The translations under genes were made by a program, and so were the position numbers. Below, piece after piece: positions 17,057 through 26,326 of a stretch of DNA of 51,564 nt; the first letter of the stretch is position 1; every line of letters begins with the position of its first letter. Source of the stretch: Rachicladosporium sp. CCFEE 5018 (Eukaryota > Ascomycota > Dothideomycetes > Cladosporiales > Cladosporiaceae); contig KZ111153.1 of assembly GCA_002077045.2 (NCBI GenBank), positions 129,138 to 180,701 on the forward strand. The letters run 5' to 3'. The notes below the pieces were generated by a model. It saw only the letters and a program-made list of their open reading frames with translations, did not search any database and was not told the origin of the DNA.

Positions 17057-17665
17057 ATGGCCGGTCTCCTCTTCATCACGGCACGCACGGATCTCAAGCG
17101 TCTCAACCGCGCTCTGACTATCCTCCGCGATTGGAAATTCGGCGACGGCGAATACGTCCAAAAAGTAATCACGACACGCAACGCCCACGAAATGGACACA
17201 CCAGACAAAGCTCTAGAAGCAACCGAAGTGCCGCTCCCCGATGACTTCGACAACGCCTGGACCAGTACTTCCCTAGCAGACATCGAAGCCTACATGCGCG
17301 AATGCCACCGCAGCCTCAACGAGACTATCTACAGCGTGAATACGTCTCTGTTCCTTGTGCTTGACGAGGAAAGCTTAGCGAAGGACGAGGTTGTGATATG
17401 CCATCGCGAGTGGTCGCTAGAGCTTGATGACTACGAGGCTGAGTTCAAGAAGACGCGAGTGCCGCTTGAGTGTGCGCATGCTATGTATGCTAATTTGGAA
17501 GTATCGAACATGGATTTCGAGAGCTTCGTCGAGGACGGAGAGGGGCAGGGGGAGGGCGGGTGGTGGACGTATAGACCTATCGATGGGATCGAAATAGAGG
17601 AGGATGTTATTACGGAGAGGGAGGCCGAGTTACAGAGGTTGAGGGGGTTGTTGTTAGTGGAGTGA
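17057..17665 (+). CDS. Conserved hypothetical protein, 202 aa (copy A)
   Basis: Not recognised. The frame starts MAGLLFITARTDLKRLNRAL at ATG 17057. An upstream open stretch from 16943 is possible but looks non-coding. The N-terminal strand LLFITARTD is followed by an amphipathic helix. The rest is acidic, with paired DEE motifs and a C-terminal helix (TEREAELQRLRGLL). There is no signal peptide or membrane segment, so a soluble cytosolic or nuclear protein is likely. Codon use resembles the neighbouring genes. It is identical in copy B because it lies in the identity tract, so the two copies give no evidence about selection on it. Confidence 0.6.
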   Translation: MAGLLFITARTDLKRLNRALTILRDWKFGDGEYVQKVITTRNAHEMDTPDKALEATEVPLPDDFDNAWTSTSLADIEAYMRECHRSLNETIYSVNTSLFLVLDEESLAKDEVVICHREWSLELDDYEAEFKKTRVPLECAHAMYANLEVSNMDFESFVEDGEGQGEGGWWTYRPIDGIEIEEDVITEREAELQRLRGLLLVE

Positions 17666-18042
17666 TTGGATCTGGTTTGCAGTATGTGGAGAAATCCCGA
17701 GGGCTTGAATTTCTTGGAGCCTTCCACGAAAGAGATGAAGTGGGTGCGATGCTAGAGCGCCCGTGCCAGACGTTCAACGGATCGTGGCGATCAGACCGGA
17801 ACACTGGCGCTGATTTTGGTTGCAACTGCATCCTCCCGTGCATGGCGGCGCGGATATAATGCTACCGACATAAGCGTCCAGGTGGACCTGAGACCACAGA
17901 GCGCAATGAGGAAGCAAACGAGTATCAACAGCGACAGAGCTCCCTGACATACTGTGTCGTGCTCCTGGCAATCGAAGTTCCGCTTTACAATCAGGATCAA
18001 CGTTCATCGATCATTCTGTCAATTGTCGCCCCTCTACCAGCC
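17666..18042. other. Intergenic
   Basis: 377 bp between two plus-strand genes. No gene or element is recognised. Confidence 0.35.
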
Positions 18043-18834
18043 ATGGAGCAGTCGGCGTTCCCAGGGATGATGGCTGATCCGCCCGGTACGGCCTTTCGCT
18101 TCGCCGACCTTTTGCCCGAGCTTCGTGACAGCCTCTACGAGTACTACCTCGCCACTGAGCCCGAGGGCTCGATGATCGATGTCAGCAAACTCCACCACAA
18201 GCAACCAAACCTCAACCTTGCCCTAGTGTGCCGACAGATCGCCGAAGAACTTTTTCCTCGTTGGAGAGCCGCAAAGGAACTCTTCTGGCAAACGCACAAG
18301 TTCTTTCTCGATAGCAACATGCTGCCGAACTCGAAGTCATTCACCATTGGCCAAATATCAATGCAGAAGACTATGTTTGGCTACTTCGACTTGAAAACAT
18401 ACGAGCTCAGCGACCTCACCCACCTCGGAAACCAAATCAAGGAACTAGATCGACTCTTTATCGGACCTTCGCTAGAGGACTGCCAGACTACCATTCTCGT
18501 CTCAGGAGCTGTCGATCGTCAGAGAATTAAAGAGACCGAGCGTTGGTACCCGAATCCTCTATCGAAGCGCATCAACGTCGTCGAGAATGCGGACCGGTAC
18601 TGGGCGAGACGAACGCAGAAGCTCGCGTTGGTCAGCAAGATGGATGTTTTGCAGGGCTTGAGCGCTTTCCTGGTCTATCGGGATCTTGGTATGTGCGTGG
18701 TGACCGGCGCGCGAGAGGGCGGAACCCATTCAGTCGGAGGAAGGGGAGATATACCTGGTGCCAGGGAGTCGCGATTGAGAGACTTGGTACGGGATATTAG
18801 TGAGACTGCGATGTTGGATGAGATTCATGGCTAG
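18043..18834 (+). CDS. 2EXR/F-box-like family protein with frameshifted C-terminus (copy A)
   Basis: 263-aa frame starting MEQSAFPGMMADPPG. It has the family motif FRFADLLPELRDSLYEYYL at about residue 18, then LNLALVCRQIAEELFPRW, FWQTHKFFLD, FGYFDLKTYELSDLTHLG, LDRLFIGPSLEDCQTTILV and GAVDRQRIKE. Near codon 226 (around 18715-18730) the frame departs from the family: the expected C-terminus, SEEGEIYLVPGSRD and stop (18776-18778), is encoded one frame over, matching the GDVFMIEGS ending of the relative at 19309-20085. A 1- or 2-nt indel therefore replaced the last ~16 residues with about 37 unrelated ones. Function unknown; protein interaction is inferred from the F-box-like motif. Confidence 0.65.
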   Translation: MEQSAFPGMMADPPGTAFRFADLLPELRDSLYEYYLATEPEGSMIDVSKLHHKQPNLNLALVCRQIAEELFPRWRAAKELFWQTHKFFLDSNMLPNSKSFTIGQISMQKTMFGYFDLKTYELSDLTHLGNQIKELDRLFIGPSLEDCQTTILVSGAVDRQRIKETERWYPNPLSKRINVVENADRYWARRTQKLALVSKMDVLQGLSAFLVYRDLGMCVVTGAREGGTHSVGGRGDIPGARESRLRDLVRDISETAMLDEIHG

Positions 18835-19308
18835 CTTCGATGTCGTACGCTCTGGTCTCTAGAACGCTCTTCGGCATGTTGGAATAGGAATGGCTCACAA
18901 TCAAGTCAGAGATACAGGCGACGTGCATCAATTGTCTGACATGCACTGCTTTCGCCGCTTCCGTCACAGCTTGTACTTCCACTTTCTCGTCTTGAAGAGG
19001 AAGAGCGTTTGAGAATGCATCGTATCGCAAGGCTTTGTGCAGCTACCACGCGAGCACGATGGGCTGCATTGGGTGCTGCTTGATGGGTCCGTACAACCTG
19101 AGGTACCGGTACCTTGATGCATGTCTTCGACGGGACTTCTTCGAGGTACCGTGATGTCATCTATCGCAGGCGCATAAGACCAGCCTTGTGAATGCACGCA
19201 TCGACGCAGATGACCTTGTATATCATTGCATTTGCCGTGGCTAGCTGGTACACAACCGTGTTCTTCAGTCCTGTCATACTTGAATGTCGTGGTGACGGAA
19301 GCGTAAAC
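18835..19308. other. Intergenic / possible 5' extension of next gene
   Basis: 474 bp. An in-frame ATG at 19192 would extend the downstream gene by 39 residues with a hydrophobic stretch (YIIAFAVASWYTTVFF). Relatives lack this, so I treat it as 5' sequence. GGTACCGGTACC near 19100 is a short palindrome of unknown meaning. Confidence 0.35.
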
Positions 19309-20085
19309 ATGGCAATGTCCCCGTCCGGCGACGCATCCTCTAATGCAACAACCGACATGAGTGAGCCGTCAGCCGTCTTCCGCTTCACTGACCTTAGCGC
19401 GGAGCTACGAGACGTCGTATATGGCTTCTACTTCGAAGACACCGAACCGGATGGCACAACGATAGCGCTGTCGACTCTGGAAATCAAACGACCGTCCTTC
19501 AATCTAGTGCTCGCCTCTCATCGCACCTGTGCAGAAGCACTCAGCTTCTGGAGATCCGCGAATTGCAATTTTTGGCAGTGTCACAGATTCTGTCTGGGCC
19601 ACGACATCCTGCCTGGTCCCGAAATCCTCGATGGCGAAAGTGTCGTCTCCCGGCCTGGGTTGAAGAAGACTGTCATCGGAAACATCGATAGGGAAAGCTT
19701 TCAGATCAGTGACGTAACTCCTCTCGGCGATCTCATCAGGCCACTGAAGCGCTTGTACATTGGCTTGTCCTCGCGTCCGGCAGCCACCATCATTATCTGG
19801 GAAGCCGTCGATCGAGACCGTACAAAGGATGCAGATGACTGGAAGCGTGCCGCCGAGCAGTACAATCGCACCCACGGGTTCACTTATGGAGATTATCCAT
19901 GGGCTAGGAGGACGCATACGATCGTCGTTGTTAGTCGGATGACCATGATCGAGGGACTGACGGCGCATCTGCAGTTCCTGGAGCGGGATCGGAATATGAT
20001 ATATTGCTTTGGCGGAGAGAGGAGGCAGGAGCCTGACTGGTCGGAGGCCGGAGATGTCTTCATGATCGAGGGGAGCCATGGCTGA
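19309..20085 (+). CDS. 2EXR/F-box-like family protein (copy A)
   Basis: 258 aa from ATG 19309 (MAMSPSGDASS); a start at 19192 (297 aa) or 19357 is possible. It is the best-preserved family member. Motifs in order: FRFTDLSAELRDVVYGFYF, RPSFNLVLASHRTCAEALSF, FWQCHRFCLG, VIGNIDRESFQISDVTPLG, LKRLYIGLSS, IIIWEAVDRDRTKD, RMTMIEGLTAHLQFLERDR, and the terminal GDVFMIEGSHG. The F-box-like N-terminal motif suggests a protein-recognition role, which is not shown. It sits tandem with the relative at 18043 and converges on the phosphoesterase gene with only 49 bp between stops. Identical in copy B. Confidence 0.7.
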   Translation: MAMSPSGDASSNATTDMSEPSAVFRFTDLSAELRDVVYGFYFEDTEPDGTTIALSTLEIKRPSFNLVLASHRTCAEALSFWRSANCNFWQCHRFCLGHDILPGPEILDGESVVSRPGLKKTVIGNIDRESFQISDVTPLGDLIRPLKRLYIGLSSRPAATIIIWEAVDRDRTKDADDWKRAAEQYNRTHGFTYGDYPWARRTHTIVVVSRMTMIEGLTAHLQFLERDRNMIYCFGGERRQEPDWSEAGDVFMIEGSHG

Positions 20086-20134
20086 GCACTCAGGTAGCAC
20101 AGGCTCTGAGCAGGGAATAATCGGTAGAGCGAAT

Positions 20135-21608
20135 CTACTCCACGATGCCTCTCCAGCCGTGTCGTCCCACGAACCCTTCCACGCCTTCATCTTCCATGAT
20201 GTCGCCGGCCAGCCTGCCTGTGATTACACTGCGCTCCACATCACGGCCAAGCACGTGGAAGGGCTCCCAGTCGCCCGTCCAACTCTCCTTGTCAAGAACG
20301 CTAGTGGAGCGCCGGAAGCCAGAGTTCGGGCGGTCGAGCGTGAGAAACCAGTGTCGTTGGTGCACAGAGCCAATGGTATTTGTAGCCCCAGGATAGGCGT
20401 TTGTGGCTCGTATGTATTCAGGGTCAGTGTCGTTCTCAGGGTCTGACGCCACGGCTGCTTGATTGGCTTGCTGCGACTCGTATGTGTCCTCGACTTGCGG
20501 GGTGTCGGGCTTTTCCGTAAGGCCATCATCGCTATCTGTCTCGATGTTGCGTGTCACTTTCTTCGTGACTGACTTCGGGTCGATGCGACGGCGTTTGTGC
20601 TTCGATTTGTCGGGTTGTCGCTCTCGATTGTTCGCAGAAGGTAGGCGAAGATTGACTGTATACTGTGGCGGTAGTCTTGTGCCATGTAGACGAAGTCGAA
20701 TGTGCCGAGCGCGGAAGCTGGCGCTCAGCTTCTTGCTAGCACTACGGCTGTTGGAGTCGGATTTGGAGCAGTCCGAAGTTTCATCGTCTGTAGCGGCTTG
20801 TCGCCGCACTTTGCGCGAGGGCAGCACTTCGTATTCGCCAGTATCCCAAATCAGCAGTGAGCCTGTGGCGTGCGATGCGGACTCTATGAGATTGTTCTGG
20901 TCAAGTCAGTGGTGTGGCCGGAACTCTTGTCAAGGTCACATGTGGGAGTGTCTGCAAAGAGTCCAGCCGGCGGATTTCTCCCCTCACCTTGACCGCAGCC
21001 GGGTACGGCTTCGGGTAGGCATTTCACCATGACACACACCGGAAAGCTATAGCAGCGAACAGAAAATAGAACATAAAGAGACCTACCCATAGGTTATGCA
21101 CCCTCGTCTCGATCGCCATACGATTCGGCCGAATCGAATTGGCGTTCCCGGGCATGCCATACGGTACTGCCCAGCTCACGGTACTCGATTCGGAGAACTG
21201 CAATCTCAGATCATAGTGTACGCCTTACCTTACGATCAGCACGGTCCATTGTCCAGGACATGTCACATCCGTACCTGAGACCGGATGGTCATGCTGATGT
21301 ATCACGAAGTGATGACCAAACGCGTGCTGATTGCGAGTGTAGAGTGCCCTGAAGTCTGAGATTGGCAGACGGGGAGTCGTAGGGATCGCAGGCCGAGTCG
21401 CACCCAACAAGTGATCGGCGAAGTACGTTAAGTGGTCGCGGATCCTAGCCTTTCCTGCTTCAATCGCAGCAGATGTAGGCTCGGTACTGTGTGGAGCGAT
21501 TTGATCGCTGCTCTTCGTCTGTCGACTGTTCCCTGGTCTGTTTGCTCTGGACAATCCGCGCGTAGGCGGTGGCGATATGTCCCGCGAGAGTGACGATATT
21601 GTATCCAT
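20135..21608 (-). CDS. LigD-type 3'-phosphoesterase (PE) domain protein (copy A)
   Basis: Three exons on the minus strand: 21275-21608, 21087-21223 and 20135-20896, giving 410 aa. The introns are 51 nt (GTACGG...GTAAG) and 190 nt (GTAGGT...GACCAG). Splicing assembles the PE fold: HHFVIHQHDH (residues 99-108), VHYDLRLQ (113-120), SWAVPYGMPG (128-137), RMAIETRVHNLW (146-157) and LLIWDTGEYEV (171-181). Later are RLRLHGTRLPPQYTVNLRLPS, basic/acidic low complexity, and a conserved tail NAYPGATNTIGSVHQRHW. Bacterial LigD PE modules trim 3'-ribonucleotides and 3'-phosphates at breaks during end joining; a stand-alone fungal PE protein probably cleans 3' ends, but this is inferred. The longer intron is the least certain part of the model. 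Confidence 0.8.
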
Positions 21609-22121
21609 TCTGCCGACCTCGCGTCCTGGCGATTATGGGAGACTTGATAGCTAAAGCGGCCCTGGTCGTGGGCGACTCCAGGGTGTCAACGCGAGCCAAC
21701 AGGCCGTCCTGTCGGCATACAGGATTGTAACGTGAAATCCGCAGCCCGGTAGCTCCACACGTCTATATGGTGCTCAGGTACGGTTCGTTGCTCCTCTCAA
21801 TAGCAACCGCAATTCGGGTGCTTTCTGTCGAAGAGCCTTATTCGTCAGGGTCGTTGTAAATGAGGAAATCGAACATGAATGTTCAAGGCGTGAACACTTG
21901 ATTGGTGGTCCAAGCTCCTTCAACTTCGTTGCGGTGCCCTCGGAGGTCGCATGCATGAGATCGCTTGCGACAGGCACGTTCGTATGTCCACTCCAACGAC
22001 AAGCCTACCCTAAGCACTTTTTCTTACGTCCTACGAATTGCATTGTACCATCAGACTTGTACAAAGATCAGCGATCGGCTTTCATTGACTCCTGGATCGA
22101 CGCCCCGAGACAGCCTCTGCG
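21609..22121. other. Divergent promoter region, phosphoesterase / TIM10
   Basis: 513 bp between head-to-head genes. Differences from copy B are about 2% here, just outside the identity tract. A GAACATGAATGTTC imperfect palindrome lies at about 21871-21884 and is conserved in copy B (near 50914-50927). No factor is assigned. Confidence 0.4.
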
Positions 22122-22479
22122 ATGTCTTTCCTCTTCAACTCTAACCGGCCCCAGCCTTCGTCGCAAGAGAAGATCGCAGCAGCAGAAGCAGAGATCGAGA
22201 TGGTCTCCAACATGTTCAACCAGTGTGTTCGCTCCAAGTCACTCGCAAATCCATTTCACTCCATCTAACCTTGCCCGAAGATTAGTAGACACATGCACCA
22301 AAAAATGCATTCCTCCCACGTACCGCGAAGCCGACCTCAACAAAGGCGAGTCCGTCTGCCTCGATCGATGCGTCTCGAAATTCTTTGAAGTGAACGTCAA
22401 GGTGTCCGAGAAGATGCAAGGAGAGGCAGCAGCCAAGCAGGGCGGCGCTGTTGGGGGTGGAGGGATGTTTGGATCTTAG
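22122..22479 (+). CDS. Mitochondrial intermembrane chaperone Tim10 (copy A)
   Basis: Two exons, 22122-22222 and 22281-22479, 99 aa. The 58-nt intron (GTGTGT, branch CTAAC, CGAAG) splits a CAA codon. The protein starts MSFLFNSNRPQPSSQEKIA and has the twin CX3C motif: Cys39-x3-Cys43 (CTKKC) and Cys60-x3-Cys64 (CLDRC), followed by FFEVNVKVSEKMQ and a Gly-rich tail. Tim10 forms the Tim9-Tim10 hexamer that carries membrane proteins from TOM to TIM22. Without splicing the frame stops at TAA inside the intron, before the first cysteine. The two copies differ in flanking bases and silent sites; I see no residue difference. Confidence 0.93.
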
Positions 22480-22946
22480 AAGGACGACGTTAGGAGTTCG
22501 GATGGGGGATGGTTCGCTTGAGATAATCACTGAGGCGGGCTATTGTAAGAGTAGGGTGCGGGCATGTCTAGATTCGACGGGACGGAAGATTGATCACGAT
22601 GAGTCTATTGCATGGATTGTACCAAAGATGCACATGACAGTGTGCACATATACATCTGACGGGAGGTTGGCCAGAAGTTAGTGGAAGATGCTTGTAAAGG
22701 ACGTAGGCTGCATGGAGGCAGTCATACGGCCGGAGCAGGTGGCGCACAGCGAACGGACCGATACTGTGGATTGAGAGTCCTGAAGCTTATACTGATGGAT
22801 GTACACACACACTATACTCTCTGTTGATCGTCAAAGACTCACCAGCAGGCTTGCCAGCCGTACGCTGTTCCCCCAAACGCCATACCCAAGCCATGCGCTG
22901 CCGTGCCAGACAGTGATATCACGAGCCCGTCCCAATGCCTCCCGTT
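22480..22946. other. Intergenic, end of duplicated block
   Basis: 467 bp between the convergent TIM10 and noxD genes. Sequence comparable to copy B ends at 22521 only because the window ends. Nothing else is recognised. Confidence 0.35.
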
Positions 22947-23449
22947 TCATGCCTTGTCCGTTGTCCTATGCCTGCGATCCGCTCGCTTTGGTAGTGTCCA
23001 AGGTACTGTGCAGATGACCTGGTCATATTATCAGCATTAAGCTTCTTTAATCTTCGCATCATAATAGCACTCACCTCGCCCTCACAGTATCCCCAAACAT
23101 ACACGCCCAACCCTATCACATAGTACAGTGCCGCATTTGTCCCTTGGTACATCAACATCGCACTCAGCGCTGCCAGCGGCAGCCACACCATCCGCACCCC
23201 AAGACTCCGTTGTAACCTCGTCCCCGCTACCCATTTCAAAGGCCACTCATACAGAAGCGTGACCAGCGCTAGCACCACATTGATCGTCTGTAGTATCGGA
23301 TATGGCTTGACCGCATAGTCGAAGTTCTTTGTGAGGAAGTCGAAGAAGAACTTGGGCCAGAAGAAGGCTTCCAGACTTGCGAGAAGCTGGTATGAAGCAG
23401 CCGTGAGTATTATGAGGCGGGCCCAGTGGTTCTTGATGAGTTTGCCCAT
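22947..23449 (-). CDS. NoxD / PRO41-like membrane protein (p22phox analogue)
   Basis: Two exons on the minus strand: 23075-23449 and 22947-23018, giving 148 aa. The 56-nt intron has GTGAGT and GACCAG. The start MGKLIKNHWARLIILTAASY matches the family. Four hydrophobic segments are visible (around LIILTAASYQLLASL, ILQTINVVLALVTLLY, MVWLPLAALSAMLMY and ALYYVIGLGVYVWGY), and the spliced tail reads GEVICTVPWTLPKRAD. PRO41/NoxD is an ER membrane protein that partners NoxA, needed for hyphal fusion and fruiting-body development in Sordaria, Podospora and Botrytis. Here it is divergent from a Nox gene about 1.16 kb away. Family assignment is from remembered motifs; moderately sure. Confidence 0.78.
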
Positions 23450-24608
23450 TTGCTGGAGGGCGAGGCAGCACTGGCGGCTATTGTCGATTACTTCGTAGAG
23501 GGTGCATTGCTGGGTGCGCAATAAGATAGATGCTCGTGATGTCCAGTATTCGTACAAAGGATTCTTGGGCAATGAGGATGTTGCGCAAGACGATCGCAAA
23601 GGAAGGCAAGTACAAGGACAACGACAGACAGAGCCGCGCGATCGTGGCCACCAAGTCTAGACGACGAGCACGAACGAAGCTAAGGCAATGCGTAGTGATG
23701 TGCCGTGCGCCACAGAGCCAACGACAAGCAGCGAACGCTAGAAGAGAAATCGGAAAAGGAAGCGAATGTACTGACCGACTGGCTGGGCCAAGCAGCCGAA
23801 GCGCCCTTGGTGGCAGCCATGCGAGCGCAGAGATGTGAGTGTGGTGACGGCGGTGGAAGAGCTGTAAGCGCCCATATCGCAGCGAATGATGTAAGGTGCA
23901 TGCAAGCACTTCACTTGAGGTCGTGCTTCCTGAAAGATGATTGGGCAGAGGAAAGTGTGGAGAAGAGCTGTTTTTGGAAGTCGCGATCTGACATTGGAAG
24001 ATGTTATCTCGTCGCGAAGTGCTTATGAAGGTCCTCAATGGATCTACACCTGGTCCAAATGGGAATGTATGTTGTTCCCTAAGATCTCCACGTTCAAGTA
24101 TCAGCTTACACCATCAGACGAGGTCAATGAGAAATGCCTGAGAGATGGAGAGTCGAATTTGTATCTGAGCTAGCGGCTCGCGCCGTCCATGCAGGCACCC
24201 TTGCTGCATCTCACTTCACATCCACTCGTTCGCGAAGGATGACTTGGGCGCTTGCGACAGGTCAACTCTTATGCGGTCGAGACTTGCGCGATATGCATCG
24301 CTGACTCGCTCACCCGGAATATTCCATGCTATTGTAGACTCCAACATTCATCGCTCACGGTAGGTATCGATGCATAGAAACTGACTGATCGGAAACCCAA
24401 GTGGCAACCAAATACCCCCAACCAGCAGGACTGTCATATTGCTACGAGCTTCATCTCCTAGGACGCAGGCATCGCCCGCAGCTTCCTACTCTGGCTATTA
24501 ACTCTAGATCTTTGTCCAAGCAATGGTGAGATAGCATTGTCATTGCGCGCGCTAGAGTCGCTCAGCCGGCGACTGCGATTTCATCAAGAGCGCCGACATA
24601 CCACGGCT
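23450..24608. other. Bidirectional promoter region, noxD / nox
   Basis: 1159 bp between head-to-head genes encoding partners of one oxidase complex. Several open frames up to 186 codons occur but none resembles a protein family. It may contain 5' UTRs and non-coding exons for both genes. No specific element is identified. Confidence 0.45.
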
Positions 24609-26326
24609 ATGGCGGTCCAGACGAAGCAGCCATCATGGCTTGCAAAGCAGTTCACGTTCCGCAAGATCATGTTCTACACGCTTTTTCATGGCCTCCACAT
24701 CTTCCTCTTCATCTATGGCTGGTACAAACAAGTCTCGGATCAACGGTTGGCACCTCTCAACACTCTCAAATTCAGCGTCTGGTTCTCGCGAGGAGCAGGA
24801 CTCTGCCTCAGTGTCGACACCATGATCATCCTTCTGCCTATGTGCCGGAATCTTCTGCGGTACGTTCGGCCAAAGCTGAGCTTTCTGCCACTGGATGAGA
24901 GTCAGTGGTTTCATCGCCAAGTAGCCTACACGATGCTGTTCTGGACGGCTGTGCATGTCGGAGCGCATTATGTCAATTTCTTCAATGTCGAGCGATCGCA
25001 AGTGCGCAAAGAGGCAGCGGTAGAGATTCATTACATGCAGGCCGGCGGCATCACTGGTCATGTTATGCTACTGTGCATGCTCCTCATGTACACGACTGCG
25101 CATGCCAAGATTAGACAACAGAGCTATGAGACGTTCTGGTACACGCATCATCTGTTTGTCCCGTTCCTGCTAGCGTTGTACACGCATGCGACAGGCTGCT
25201 TTGTGCGGGACTCGGTGCAGCCGTACTCGCCCTTCGCTGGCGAACCGTTCTGGAATCACTGCATTGGGTATCAAGGCTGGCGCTGGGAGCTCATTGGTGG
25301 CACAATTTACCTATGCGAGCGCGTGTATCGTGAGTTGCGCTCGCGGCGGCATACAGAGATTGTAAAGATTGTGCGCCACCCTTACGGTCAGTGTCTGAAC
25401 ATCCGCTCTGACCTCACTCATGCTGACATTCGACAGACGCTGTGGAGCTGCAGTTCCGCAAGCCTAGTATGCGCTACAAAGCCGGCCAATGGCTCTTCAT
25501 CAACGTCCCTTCAGTCTCAGCCCACCAATGGCACCCCTTCACGATCACATCATGCCCGTTCGATCCGTACATTAGCATTCACGTACGACAAGTGGGAGAC
25601 TTCACTCGTGCGATGGCATCCGCGCTTGGTGCAGGTCCAGAACAACAGAAGCTTTATGACGAGCTAGACCCGATGGGCATGTACGAAGTTGCTCTCCAGA
25701 ACGGCGAAGAGATGCCGCAGATCCGCATAGATGGGCCTTATGGCGCGCCAGCAGAGGATGTGTTCGAAAATGAAGTCGCTGTACTGATAGGTACTGGTAT
25801 TGGTGTGACCCCTTGGGCGGCTATACTCAAGAACATATGGCACATGAGGCTCAGTCCAAATCCGCCGAAGCGCTTGCGAAGAGTGGAGTTCATCTGGGTC
25901 TGCACAGACACGACGTCTTTTGAGTGGTTTCAGGCGCTGCTCTCATCGCTCGAGGCGCAGAGCCTGAGCATGACAGGGCCTGGAGCTGAGCAGGAGTTCC
26001 TTCGAATTCATACATATCTTACACAGCGGATGGACATCGACACAGCGCAGAACATCGTGCTGAACTCTGTCGGCACTGACAAAGATCCATTGACGGAGCT
26101 ATCGTCAAGAACGAACTTCGGGCGGCCAGATTTTCAGAAGCTCCTGGTAGGCATGAGGGAGGGCATACTGAATCAGAGCTACCTGCCCGGGTTGAGTAGA
26201 GGCGGGAAGACGGACGTCGGTGTCTATTTCTGTGGACCAAACGTTGCTGCTCGAGACATCAAGAAAGCTTGCAAGGAGGCTGATGGAGACGGCGTCAAGT
26301 TCAAGTTCTGGAAAGAGCATTTCTAG
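24609..26326 (+). CDS. Superoxide-generating NADPH oxidase catalytic subunit (gp91phox-like, NoxA type)
   Basis: Two exons, 24609-25386 and 25437-26326, 555 aa. The 50-nt intron (GTCAGT, branch CTGAC, GACAG) splits the Asp codon of HPYD. Ferric-reductase membrane domain: heme histidines fit His102/His116 and His180/His193 (14- and 13-residue spacing as in NOX2). FAD site: HPFTITS at 292-298. NADPH site: GTGIGVTPW at 378-386 and YFCGPN near 528. The end KFWKEHF is the usual fungal Nox C-terminus. It makes extracellular or vesicular superoxide for differentiation, cell fusion and infection structures, activated by NoxR and Rac. There are no EF hands, so not NoxC. NoxA rather than NoxB is judged from the short N-terminus and length; a tree is needed. 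A longer start (24537) is less likely. Confidence 0.93.

Larger units (their letters stand above)
16190..21461 (+). repeat. Identity tract inside the duplication (copy A side)
   Basis: From just after the A/G difference at 16189 (45232 in copy B) to just before the A/G difference at 21462 (50505), I found no difference between the copies by eye, and open frames in all six frames translate identically. The tract is about 5,272 bp and covers the 5' end of the reductase gene, the 202-aa gene, two 2EXR-like genes and most of the phosphoesterase gene. Differences (about 1-2%) resume on both sides. Confidence 0.85.
1..22521 (+). repeat. Large direct duplication, copy A
   Basis: This segment is collinear with 29588-51564. 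Every gene recurs in the same order, strand and exon structure. The spacing between equivalent positions is about 29.59-29.64 kb up to the first N gap and exactly 29,043 bp after it. The change is explained by the 562 bp of redundant sequence plus gap at 14696-15257. Divergence is a few percent in most places, much higher around the SET gene, and undetectable over 16190-21461. The copy may be allelic, homeologous or a true tandem duplicate. Confidence 0.95.

Noticed and set aside
19192..19308. Hydrophobic N-terminal extension (signal-anchor-like) of the 2EXR-like gene
   Set aside because: Relatives start close to the FRF motif; with both copies identical there is no independent support, so kept only as an alternative start.
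23478..24038. Minus-strand 186-codon frame between noxD and nox
   Set aside because: Low-complexity composition, no domain, and it extends the noxD upstream region in a different frame; likely chance.
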